Below are positions 13,513 through 19,451 of a stretch of 19,451 bases of DNA, in pieces. Source of the DNA: an uncultured Collinsella sp. (GTDB lineage: Bacteria > Actinomycetota > Coriobacteriia > Coriobacteriales > Coriobacteriaceae). The stretch lies in contig URTP01000019.1 of the NCBI GenBank assembly GCA_900550835.1, positions 1 to 19,451 on the forward strand. Reading direction: 5' to 3'. The notes beneath the pieces were generated by a model. That model did no database searches and was not told where the DNA came from. It was given only the letters and a program-made list of their open reading frames with translations. Positions within the stretch are counted from its first letter, which is position 1. Each line of letters starts with the position of its first letter. Position numbers and translations under genes: made by a program.

Positions 13513-13881
13513 CTACAGGGTCTCGGGAGCGAGCGAGACGATCTTCATGTACTTCTTGTCACGAAGCTCGCGAGCGACGGGCCCGAAGATACGGGTGCCG
13601 ACGGGCGAACCATCGTTGTTGATGACAACGCAGGCGTTCTCATCAAAGCGAATGTAGGAGCCATCCTTGCGGCGGATCTCCTTAACGGTGCGAACGACGA
13701 CGCAACGGACAACGTCCTTCTTCTTGACGTTGGCGCCAGGGGTAGCCTCCTGGACAGCACCGATGAACACATCGCCGATGCCTGCATAACGACGCTTGGA
13801 ACCGCCAAGCACCTTGATGCAGCGAATCTTGCGAGCGCCGGAGTTGTCGGCGACGTTCAGCATGGTTTGCATCTGAATCAT
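13513..13881 (-). CDS. rplN: 50S ribosomal protein L14
   Basis: This 122-residue protein is the standard length. It begins [19 protein letters not shown] and contains the conserved [11 protein letters not shown] and [14 protein letters not shown] stretches. It binds 23S rRNA and bridges to 16S rRNA. GGAGG lies about ten bases before the ATG. It is separated from rpsQ by 118 bases holding a hairpin, so it may have some independent control. Confidence 0.97.
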   Translation of the reverse strand: MIQMQTMLNVADNSGARKIRCIKVLGGSKRRYAGIGDVFIGAVQEATPGANVKKKDVVRCVVVRTVKEIRRKDGSYIRFDENACVVINNDGSPVGTRIFGPVARELRDKKYMKIVSLAPETL

Positions 13882-13999
13882 GGTAGATGTTCCTCCGAAC
13901 TAAGAACCGAAGAGAGGTGCGCAGCCTTTATACGACCCGTGGTATGCAAGCCAGGCATACGCACATCTTCGGAAACGTACAAGTCGTAAGAGCGACTGC
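13882..13999 (-). promoter_or_regulatory. Leader-like gap between rpsQ and rplN
   Basis: This 118-base gap is unusually long for an S10 cluster. It contains GTATGC (13942-13947) pairing with GCATAC (13955-13960). On the minus strand TATAAA follows about ten bases downstream of the hairpin and could be a -10 box, though no -35 is evident. A promoter or a regulatory RNA is possible. Confidence 0.3.
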
Positions 14000-14260
14000 T
14001 TATTTAGCGCGCTCGACGACCTCGATGAGGCGCCAACGCTTCATCTTGGACATAGGACGGGTCTCCATAACGCGGACGGTGTCGCCCACGCCAGCCGTGC
14101 ACTCCTCGTCGTGAGCGTGCAGCTTCTTGGAGCTGGTCATCATCTTGCCGTACTTGGGGTGACGCTTGCGCTCGGTGATGGTGACAACAATGGTCTTGGC
14201 ACCGGAGACGGAGGTAACGACACCCGTACGGACCTTACGCGAGTTACGCGAATCAGTCAT
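14000..14260 (-). CDS. rpsQ: 30S ribosomal protein S17
   Basis: This 86-residue primary 16S rRNA-binding protein has the OB-fold signature stretches RTGVVTSVSGAKTIVVTI and HPKYGKMMTSSKKLHAHD, followed by GDTVRVMETRPMSKMKRW. The length is normal. AGGAGAG lies just before the ATG, and the gene follows rpmC by 16 bases. Confidence 0.96.
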   Translation of the reverse strand: MTDSRNSRKVRTGVVTSVSGAKTIVVTITERKRHPKYGKMMTSSKKLHAHDEECTAGVGDTVRVMETRPMSKMKRWRLIEVVERAK

Positions 14261-14276
14261 GTTCTCTCCTTAGGTC

Positions 14277-14492
14277 CTACTCGGCGACAGCGGACTTCTC
14301 CGCTGCGATCTCGCGGGCGCGCTGCTCCGTGAGGACGCGAGCGATGTCCTTCTTCACGGTGTTGACGCGAGCGGTGTTGTCCAGCTGGCTGGTGGCCATC
14401 TGGAAACGAAGGTTAAAGAGCTCGGCGCGCATTTCCTTCAGCTTCTCAACGAGCTGAGCGTCCGAGAGCTCACGAATCTCTGCGGGCTTCAT
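14277..14492 (-). CDS. rpmC: 50S ribosomal protein L29
   Basis: This 71-residue helical-hairpin protein sits near the peptide exit tunnel. EIRELSDAQLVEKLKEMRAELFNLRFQ is the family core, with the conserved helix containing NLRFQMATSQLDN. The ATG (14492-14490) overlaps the TAA of rplP by one base (TAATG), which implies translational coupling. Confidence 0.96.
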   Translation of the reverse strand: MKPAEIRELSDAQLVEKLKEMRAELFNLRFQMATSQLDNTARVNTVKKDIARVLTEQRAREIAAEKSAVAE

Positions 14493-14995
14493 TAGTTCTC
14501 CTCCTTGGCGGCGGCGGCGTCCTCAGCAGCCCACTTGGCCTCGAGAGCGGCCTCCTCAGCCATCTCCTTCTCGATGCGCTGCTCAGCGTTCTTAGCAGCA
14601 ACAATCTTGGTCTTGATGGGAAGCTTGTGCTGTGCAAGACGCAGAGCCTCGCGAGCGACCTCCTCGGGCACGCCCTTGACCTCGAACATGATGCGGCCGG
14701 GCTTGACGACGGCCACCCACTCCTCGGGGTTACCCTTACCAGAACCCATGCGAGTCTCGGCAGGCTTCTTGGTGATGGGCTTATCGGGGAAGATCGTGAT
14801 GTAGACACGACCGCCACGCTTCATGTAGCGGGTCATGGCAATACGAGCGGCCTCGATCTGACGGTTGGTGATCCAATGGGCCTCGAGAGCCTGGATACCA
14901 AACTCGCCGAAATGCAGCTCGGTATTACCCTTGGCCTGGCCCTTCATGGAGCCACGCTGCACCTTGCGGTGAAGAATACGCTTAGGGGCAAGCAC
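14492..14995 (-). CDS. rplP: 50S ribosomal protein L16, with C-terminal acidic extension
   Basis: This 167-residue protein organises the A-site region and peptidyl transferase centre. Conserved blocks are [14 protein letters not shown] (residues 10-23), [22 protein letters not shown] and [20 protein letters not shown] (81-100). The family core ends near residue 135, and about 30 further residues rich in Ala and Glu follow ([15 protein letters not shown]...), so it is longer than the usual 137-145. The start is GTG, overlapping the rpsC TAG by one base, with its ribosome binding site GAGGAGGGG inside rpsC. Confidence 0.95.
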   Translation of the reverse strand: MLAPKRILHRKVQRGSMKGQAKGNTELHFGEFGIQALEAHWITNRQIEAARIAMTRYMKRGGRVYITIFPDKPITKKPAETRMGSGKGNPEEWVAVVKPGRIMFEVKGVPEEVAREALRLAQHKLPIKTKIVAAKNAEQRIEKEMAEEAALEAKWAAEDAAAAKEEN

Positions 14996-15705
14996 TACTG
15001 ACCCCTCCTCTCGGAGTTACGACGACGAGGACGGGAAGAGCCCTCGAGTGCAGGGTTGGGAACAGGCTGGCCCGGGAGCTTCTCGCCCAGGTAGATCCAG
15101 ACCTTCACGCCGCAAGCGCCCATGGTGGTGCTGGCGACAGCCGTGCCGTAGTCGATCTTGGCACGGAGGGTGTGCAGAGGCACGCGACCCTCGCGGTACC
15201 ACTCACGACGGCCCATCTCGGCACCGCCGAGACGACCGGAGCACTGGATACGGATGCCCTTAGCGCCGGCCTTGCGGGCAGACTGGACAGCCTTGCGCAT
15301 AGCGCGACGGAAGGCAACGCGGCCCTCGAGCTGCTCGGCGATAGACTGAGCAACGAGGTTGGCGTCGAGCTCGGGGCGCTTGATCTCGACAACGTCGACG
15401 GAGAGCTGGCCCTTGGAGACGCCAGCGACCTTCTCGAGCTCGGTGCGGAGGGTATCGATCTCGGCACCCTTCTTACCGATGACAACGCCGGGGCGAGCGG
15501 TGAGGATGATGACCTTCACCTTGTCGCCAGCGCGCTCGATCTCGACGCGGGAGACAGCTGCGCGGGAAAGACGCTTCTCGAGGTACTTGCGGATCTCGAG
15601 ATCGTTACCGAGGGTCTTAGCGTAATCCTTCTCTGCGAACCAGCGGGAGCGCCAGTTCTCGGTGATGCCAAGACGGAAGCCGGTGGGGTAGACTTTCTGA
15701 CCCAT
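14995..15705 (-). CDS. rpsC: 30S ribosomal protein S3
   Basis: This 236-residue protein forms part of the mRNA entry channel. It begins [13 protein letters not shown], carries the KH motif GVVIGKKG at 73-80 and continues with the C-terminal domain [26 protein letters not shown]. The basic tail ([14 protein letters not shown]) is normal. An AAAGGAGG ribosome binding site lies within the end of rplV, six bases separate the two genes, and rplP overlaps the stop codon. Confidence 0.97.
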   Translation of the reverse strand: MGQKVYPTGFRLGITENWRSRWFAEKDYAKTLGNDLEIRKYLEKRLSRAAVSRVEIERAGDKVKVIILTARPGVVIGKKGAEIDTLRTELEKVAGVSKGQLSVDVVEIKRPELDANLVAQSIAEQLEGRVAFRRAMRKAVQSARKAGAKGIRIQCSGRLGGAEMGRREWYREGRVPLHTLRAKIDYGTAVASTTMGACGVKVWIYLGEKLPGQPVPNPALEGSSRPRRRNSERRGQ

Positions 15706-15711
15706 ACAGCT

Positions 15712-16083
15712 TTACGCCTCCTTTCGAGGAGCAACGACGACGGTGATGTGGGAAGTACGCTTCAGAATGCGAGAAGCGGAACCCTTGGCGCGGGGACGGA
15801 TGCGCTTAAGCGTCGGACCCTCGTCAACATAGGCAGCGGCGACAACCAGGTTGTCGGCACGCAGACCGTTGTTGTTCTCGGCGTTCGCAACGGCGGAACG
15901 GAGAACCTTCTCGACATCCACGGCGACGGCGCGGTCGCAGAAGTGGAGGATGTCGAAGGCCTGAGCGACAGGCTTGCGGCGGATCAGATCGACCACCAGG
16001 CGGGCCTTGCTGGGGGAAACACGCACGTACTTAGCGACGGCGCGAACCTCGGTGGCCTCAGTTTCAATAGACTTAGTTGCCAT
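15712..16083 (-). CDS. rplV: 50S ribosomal protein L22
   Basis: This 123-residue exit-tunnel protein shows [23 protein letters not shown], the conserved N-terminal block, and the C-terminal beta-hairpin region [29 protein letters not shown] short N-terminal extension ([10 protein letters not shown]) precedes the core. It follows rpsS by 14 bases. Confidence 0.97.
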   Translation of the reverse strand: MATKSIETEATEVRAVAKYVRVSPSKARLVVDLIRRKPVAQAFDILHFCDRAVAVDVEKVLRSAVANAENNNGLRADNLVVAAAYVDEGPTLKRIRPRAKGSASRILKRTSHITVVVAPRKEA

Positions 16084-16097
16084 TTACGGTTAACCCC

Positions 16098-16358
16098 CTA
16101 TTTGGCCTTGTGGCCACGGAACGTACGAGTCGGCGCGAACTCGCCGAGCTTGTGACCAACCATGGACTCGGTAACATACACGGGCACATGCTTGCGGCCG
16201 TCGTGGACGGCGATGGTGTGACCAACCATCTCGGGGAAGATGGTGGACGCGCGGGACCAGGTCTTCACGACGTCCTTCTTGCCAGCCTCGTTCATCGCGG
16301 TGATACGCGAGAGAAGGCGAGTCTCCACGAACGGGCCCTTTTTGAGACTTCTGCTCAT
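16098..16358 (-). CDS. rpsS: 30S ribosomal protein S19
   Basis: This 86-residue small-subunit head protein starts [12 protein letters not shown] and carries [30 protein letters not shown], both diagnostic, and ends at [11 protein letters not shown]. Length is slightly under the usual 92. AGGAG lies nine bases before the ATG, and the gene is 32 bases after rplB. Confidence 0.97.
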   Translation of the reverse strand: MSRSLKKGPFVETRLLSRITAMNEAGKKDVVKTWSRASTIFPEMVGHTIAVHDGRKHVPVYVTESMVGHKLGEFAPTRTFRGHKAK

Positions 16359-16390
16359 AAGTGCTTTCTCCTAAAACTCGGTATCCGAAA

Positions 16391-17221
16391 TTACTTCTTA
16401 CGGCGACGAATGATGTGCTGGTTCGAGACCTTCTTCTTCTTGCGCGTACGAAGGCCCTTCGTCGGCTTACCCCAGGGGGTAACAGAGGGACGACCAGAGG
16501 TGTGGTTCTTGCCCTCGCCACCGCCGTGCGGGTGGTCGACAGGGTTCATGACGGTACCGCGGACGGTCGGGCGCACGTTCATGTGACGCTTACGGCCGGC
16601 CTTGCCGATGACGATGTTGGCGTGATCGGCGTTGCCGACCTCACCGACGGTGGCGCGGCAGGTAACGAGGATGCGACGCATCTCGGAGGAAGGCATACGG
16701 ACGATGGCGTACTTGCCCTCCTTACCCATCAGCTGGCAGGAGTTACCGGCGGAACGGGCGATAGCGGCGCCCTTGCCCGGCTGGAACTCAACGGCGTGGA
16801 TGAGCGTACCGACGGGGATGTCGGCGAGGGGCAGAGCGTTGCCCGGCTTGATGTCGGCGTCAGAACCGGACATGATGGTCTGACCGACCTCGAGGCCCTT
16901 GGGGGCCAAGATGTAGCGCTTCTCACCGTCAGCGTAGTGCAGCAGAGCGATGCGAGCGGAACGGTTCGGATCGTACTCGATCGTGGCAACCTTGGCGGGC
17001 ACGCCGTCCTTGTTGCGCTTGAAGTCGATCACGCGGTAACGACGCTTCACGCCGCCGCCCTGGTGGCGGGTGGTGATGCGGCCGTTGTTGTTACGACCGG
17101 CCTTCTTGGGCAGGGGCTCGAGAAGAGACTTCTCGGGCTTGGTGCAGGTGATCTCAGAGAAATCGGAGATCGTCTGCCAACGCCTACCAGCGGAGGTCGG
17201 CTTAAGGTGCTTTACAGCCAT
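16391..17221 (-). CDS. rplB: 50S ribosomal protein L2
   Basis: This 276-residue protein is needed for subunit association and peptidyl transfer. [20 protein letters not shown] and the C-terminal [14 protein letters not shown] (which contains the conserved catalytic-region histidine) are diagnostic. The frame is open up to 17296, but the ATG at 17221-17219 is chosen: GAAAGGG lies seven to nine bases upstream and the protein then starts [14 protein letters not shown] as in homologues. It is preceded by a 179-base structured gap, while the genes downstream are tightly packed. Confidence 0.97.
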   Translation of the reverse strand: MAVKHLKPTSAGRRWQTISDFSEITCTKPEKSLLEPLPKKAGRNNNGRITTRHQGGGVKRRYRVIDFKRNKDGVPAKVATIEYDPNRSARIALLHYADGEKRYILAPKGLEVGQTIMSGSDADIKPGNALPLADIPVGTLIHAVEFQPGKGAAIARSAGNSCQLMGKEGKYAIVRMPSSEMRRILVTCRATVGEVGNADHANIVIGKAGRKRHMNVRPTVRGTVMNPVDHPHGGGEGKNHTSGRPSVTPWGKPTKGLRTRKKKKVSNQHIIRRRKK

Positions 17222-17400
17222 TACAATCCCTTTCAATAGGAATCCGTTAGCCATCGCAGACAGGGATTCGAGGTTCTGCCTCGGGTGCGATGACACCGGA
17301 CGTATACACGGTTCCGGGCGTGTCCATTTTATACGCCCGAAACCTTGAGCTCTCGCCTCCCCTATTTGGGAGGCATGAGCTCACTCAACAGCAGCGAGTC
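17222..17400 (-). promoter_or_regulatory. Structured leader-like gap between rplW and rplB
   Basis: Three hairpins fill this 179-base gap. TGAGCTC..GCCTCCC with GGGAGGC..GAGCTCA spans 17346-17383 with a 2x2 internal loop. CGGGCGT with ACGCCCG spans 17315-17339. CATCGCA with TGCGATG spans 17252-17292 and encloses CGAGG/CCTCG. None ends in a T-run, so these are not ordinary terminators. The gap also holds one copy of a 26-bp motif repeated upstream of rplC. It may be a ribosomal-protein-binding leader, an internal promoter region or an RNA-processing site. Confidence 0.45.
17302..17327. repeat. 26-bp motif, copy 1 (upstream of rplB)
   Basis: It begins GTATACACGG and ends TCCAT, and matches 19167-19192 at 23 of 26 positions in the same orientation. 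Its CGGGCGT segment forms the left arm of the hairpin at 17315-17339. Confidence 0.7.
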
Positions 17401-17688
17401 TTAGGCCTGGTTGCCAAAGACCTCGATGGTGTCGCCCTCGGCCAGCGTGACGATGGCCTTCTTCCAAGAACGGGTCTTGCCGGCGACATAGCGCACGCGC
17501 TTGGTCTTGGGCTTGACCGTCAAGGTGTTCACGCGAACGACCTTGACGCCGAAGATCTCCTCGACAGCGTCCTTGATCTGATACTTGTTAGCATCCTTGG
17601 CGACCTCGAACGTGTACTTGTTCTGCTCCATGCCGGAGAAGGAACGCTCGGACACGATCGGACGGATGATGATCTCGTGGGCGGTCAT
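17401..17688 (-). CDS. rplW: 50S ribosomal protein L23
   Basis: This 95-residue exit-tunnel protein docks trigger factor and SRP. IIRPIVSERSFSGMEQNKYTFEV and the C-terminal VRVNTLTVKPKTKRVRY are the family blocks. Its ATG directly follows the rplD stop (TAAATG, no gap), with GGGGAGGTG in the rplD end as ribosome binding site, so the two are probably coupled. Confidence 0.97.
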   Translation of the reverse strand: MTAHEIIIRPIVSERSFSGMEQNKYTFEVAKDANKYQIKDAVEEIFGVKVVRVNTLTVKPKTKRVRYVAGKTRSWKKAIVTLAEGDTIEVFGNQA

Positions 17689-18315
17689 TTATGCAAGCAC
17701 CTCCCCGAAGTGAGCGGCGATGTCGGCGGGCATCAGCACAGCGTTGTTGTTGACGAGATCGTAGGTGTTGGCCTCGTCGGCAGTGATGATGAACGTCTTG
17801 GGAATGTTGCGGAACGACAGGTAGGCGTTGACGTCCTCATCGCGAACGATGATGGTCAGACGCTTGCCCTCAAGGCCGAGGGCCTTGAGCATGGCGACGG
17901 CAGCCTTGGTGGAAGGCTTCTCGAAGCCGTAGTCGTCGACGAGCACGAGCTCGCCATCGGCCAGCTTGGCGGACAGCGCGGAGCGCATAGCCAGCTTGAC
18001 CTCCTTGTTGTTCATACGCTTAGCGTAAGAACGGGGCTTGGGGGCGAAGACGACGCCACCGTGACGCCACTGGGCAGCACGGATGGAACCCTGGCGGGCA
18101 CGGCCGGTGCCCTTCTGACGCCAAGGCTTCTTGCCGCCACCGGAAACCTCAGAGCGACCCTTAGCAGACTGGGTGCCCTGACGCCAAGAGGCCATCTGGC
18201 ACTTGACGATGTGGTGCATAACGTGGATGTTCGGCTCGATGCCGTACACCTCAGCGGCGAGCTCGGCCTCGGCGACCTTCTTGCCCTCGCTGTTCTTTAC
18301 TTCAAACTTTGCCAT
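17689..18315 (-). CDS. rplD: 50S ribosomal protein L4
   Basis: This 208-residue protein reaches into the exit tunnel. The loop block RGTGRARQGSIRAAQWRHGG-like stretch (here GTGRARQGSIRAAQWRHGG) and RRMALRSAL-type helix (KLAMRSALSAKL) identify it. In E. coli, L4 represses its own operon by binding the S10 leader; whether that holds here is unknown. AAGGAG precedes the ATG, and rplC lies 46 bases upstream. Confidence 0.96.
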   Translation of the reverse strand: MAKFEVKNSEGKKVAEAELAAEVYGIEPNIHVMHHIVKCQMASWRQGTQSAKGRSEVSGGGKKPWRQKGTGRARQGSIRAAQWRHGGVVFAPKPRSYAKRMNNKEVKLAMRSALSAKLADGELVLVDDYGFEKPSTKAAVAMLKALGLEGKRLTIIVRDEDVNAYLSFRNIPKTFIITADEANTYDLVNNNAVLMPADIAAHFGEVLA

Positions 18316-18361
18316 TTAAGTGTTCTCCTTGGTATGACGCTGGGCTAAATGGGCTGGGCCC

Positions 18362-18982
18362 TTAGGCCATACGGATGGCGACGAGACCATTCTTGGCACC
18401 CGGGACAGCGCCCTTGACCAAGATGAGGTTCTGCTCGGCATCGATGCGGACAACGGAAAGGTTCTTGACGGTAACGCGCTCGTTACCCATGTGACCGGCC
18501 ATCTTGACGCCCTTGAGGACGCGCGCAGGATAGGCGCACTGACCGATAGAACCGGGGTGACGCTGGAAGTGAGAACCATGCGTCATAGGACCGCGGCGCT
18601 GACCCCAGCGCTTGATGCGACCCTGGAAGCCCTTACCCTTGGAGGTACCGATGACGTCGACCTTCTCGACATCAGCGAAATCAGCGACGGTGACGATCTC
18701 GCCGACCTTGTGCTCCTCGCCGTTCTCGACGCGGACCTCACGAAGGAAGCGGACAGGCTCGACGCCAGCCTTGGCGAAGTGACCAGCCATGGGCTTGTTC
18801 ACGTTCTTGGCCTTGATGTCGCCGAAACCGATCTGGACGGCGTCATAGCCGTCGGTTGCCTGAGTTTTAACCTGCGAGACAGCGCAGGGGCCAGCTTGGA
18901 TGACCGTGACGGGAACGACGTTGTCGTCCTCGTCCCAAACCTGGGTCATGCCAATCTTGCGGCCGAGAATCATGCTGATCAA
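18362..18982 (-). CDS. rplC: 50S ribosomal protein L3
   Basis: This 206-residue protein lies beneath the peptidyl transferase centre and initiates 50S assembly. [12 protein letters not shown] at the N-terminus, [23 protein letters not shown] and HPGSIGQ are diagnostic. Two starts are possible. TTG at 18982 gives [11 protein letters not shown], matching the usual four residues before the motif, and has a weak GGGA seven bases upstream. ATG at 18973 has no visible ribosome binding site. The TTG is preferred with modest certainty. It is the first gene of the operon here, since no rpsJ precedes it. Confidence 0.95.
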   Translation of the reverse strand: MISMILGRKIGMTQVWDEDDNVVPVTVIQAGPCAVSQVKTQATDGYDAVQIGFGDIKAKNVNKPMAGHFAKAGVEPVRFLREVRVENGEEHKVGEIVTVADFADVEKVDVIGTSKGKGFQGRIKRWGQRRGPMTHGSHFQRHPGSIGQCAYPARVLKGVKMAGHMGNERVTVKNLSVVRIDAEQNLILVKGAVPGAKNGLVAIRMA

Positions 18983-19160
18983 GATATGATCCCAACTCTC
19001 GCGTGGTCTTGGGACAATGCGTACGCCACCGAGCGTACGCCCCTAGAGGACCACTACTTACACGACGTGCTCCCCAGCCTTGTATTTCGCCCGGACTACC
19101 TGACAACCCTATTAAGCAGGCATTTTGTCCAGCCAGAATACTCCCCTGGTTTCACACAGC
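18983..19160 (-). promoter_or_regulatory. Structured 5' leader candidate of rplC
   Basis: No coding frame for S10 is found here. On the minus strand a nested fold is visible: GTGGTC/GACCAC (plus-strand 19049-19054 with 19003-19008) encloses GCGTACGC/GCGTACGC (19033-19040 with 19019-19026) with a six-base loop. The structure ends about 20 bases before the L3 start and could control its translation. No clear -35/-10 pair is identified; TATACT (19170-19165 on minus) is one -10 candidate. Confidence 0.4.
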
Positions 19161-19166
19161 TGTTTA

Positions 19167-19192
19167 GTATACACGGCTGCGGGCGTATCCAT
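19167..19192. repeat. 26-bp motif, copy 2 (upstream of rplC)
   Basis: It begins GTATACACGG and ends TCCAT, with three mismatches to 17302-17327. On the minus strand it ends in GTGTATAC, so it could include a -10 box. The second arm of the hairpin formed by copy 1 is missing here. Confidence 0.7.
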
Positions 19193-19243
19193 CGAGATTC
19201 ATATTTCACTCACATTGTTTACGCAGGTAAAGTGCGTGGATGG

Positions 19244-19394
19244 CTCCCGAGCACGGCGGAGGGCCGGAGAAATATATTAAGGTCCCTGCTCTACAGTCCT
19301 GCGCAAGACGGAGAGCACATTAAGTGCTCTCCTTTGCGTGCGGAACTCGCGATGACCTTAATATATTTCTCCGGCCCTCCGCCGTGCTCGGGAG
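19244..19394. repeat. Perfect 41-bp inverted repeat enclosing a second hairpin
   Basis: The left arm 19244-19284 (starting CTCCCGAGCACGG, ending TATTAAGGTC) is exactly complementary to the right arm 19354-19394, and pairing stops abruptly on both sides. The 69-base centre holds a second hairpin, GGAGAGCAC (19310-19318) with GTGCTCTCC (19324-19332), extended by CGCAA/TTGCG. No target-site duplication and no coding frame were seen. It could be a MITE-like element, an invertible segment, a very stable RNA hairpin, or an assembly artefact. Confidence 0.85.
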
Positions 19395-19451
19395 ACGACA
19401 CGTTGATGTCTGCTTAACTCTGCTCGCTCAGCTAATTACTTTGTTGGGGGT

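Noticed and set aside
18983..19451. Remnant of rpsJ upstream of rplC
   Set aside because: Reading the minus strand in all frames gave no S10-like motif; the region is non-coding with stems and repeats.

Overview
The window looks like chromosome from a high-GC, Gram-positive gut anaerobe of the Coriobacteriia (Collinsella or a close relative). This is inferred from the flavour of the ribosomal proteins, the GC content, the Firmicutes-like mannose-family PTS in an actinobacterial background, and dispersed hairpins with a GGGGACAG core. It is not proven by any marker gene here.

Layout. (1) Positions 1-1113: the tail of an unknown gene, an RluA-family pseudouridine synthase on +, its terminator, then a striking set of six 17-bp repeats in alternating orientation at a 40-bp pitch lying between convergent genes. 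(2) 1114-3112: a minus-strand two-gene operon, Gfo/Idh/MocA oxidoreductase followed by a DeoR-family repressor, preceded by helically phased TGCGT boxes that look like the repressor's operators. (3) 3219-3896: a repeat-rich scar with small tandem repeats, a GGGGACAG-type hairpin, the 5' end of an IS200/IS605-type element with its RBS-sequestering hairpin, and the 3' end of a degV-like gene, closed by a bidirectional terminator. (4) 3929-11424: a minus-strand sugar locus. A LevR-type regulator is followed by PTS EIIB, EIIC, EIID and EIIA, a GH172 (formerly DUF2961) glycosidase and a ROK fructokinase-like enzyme. A coherent reading is that a furanose-containing oligosaccharide is imported and phosphorylated by the PTS, split in the cytoplasm by GH172, and the released unphosphorylated sugar is phosphorylated by the ROK kinase. 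The regulator has the full LevR domain order, but its AAA+ domain lacks the GAFTGA loop and has a degenerate Walker B, so it probably does not work through sigma-54. (5) 11596-13136: a truncated MTA/SAH nucleosidase gene abutting an internally deleted IS3-type transposase, then about 700 bp without a credible gene. (6) 13137-18982: a minus-strand S10-type ribosomal protein operon, rplC-rplD-rplW-rplB-rpsS-rplV-rpsC-rplP-rpmC-rpsQ-rplN-rplX, ending in a strong terminator right after rplX. (7) 18983-19451: no rpsJ directly upstream of rplC. Instead there is a structured leader, a 26-bp motif shared with the rplW-rplB gap, and a perfect 41-bp inverted repeat enclosing a second hairpin.

The strongest candidates for something undescribed are the GH172-PTS-ROK locus with its apparently sigma-54-independent LevR homologue, the alternating 17-bp repeat array, and the structured, repeated leader elements of the ribosomal protein operon with the nearby 41-bp perfect inverted repeat.
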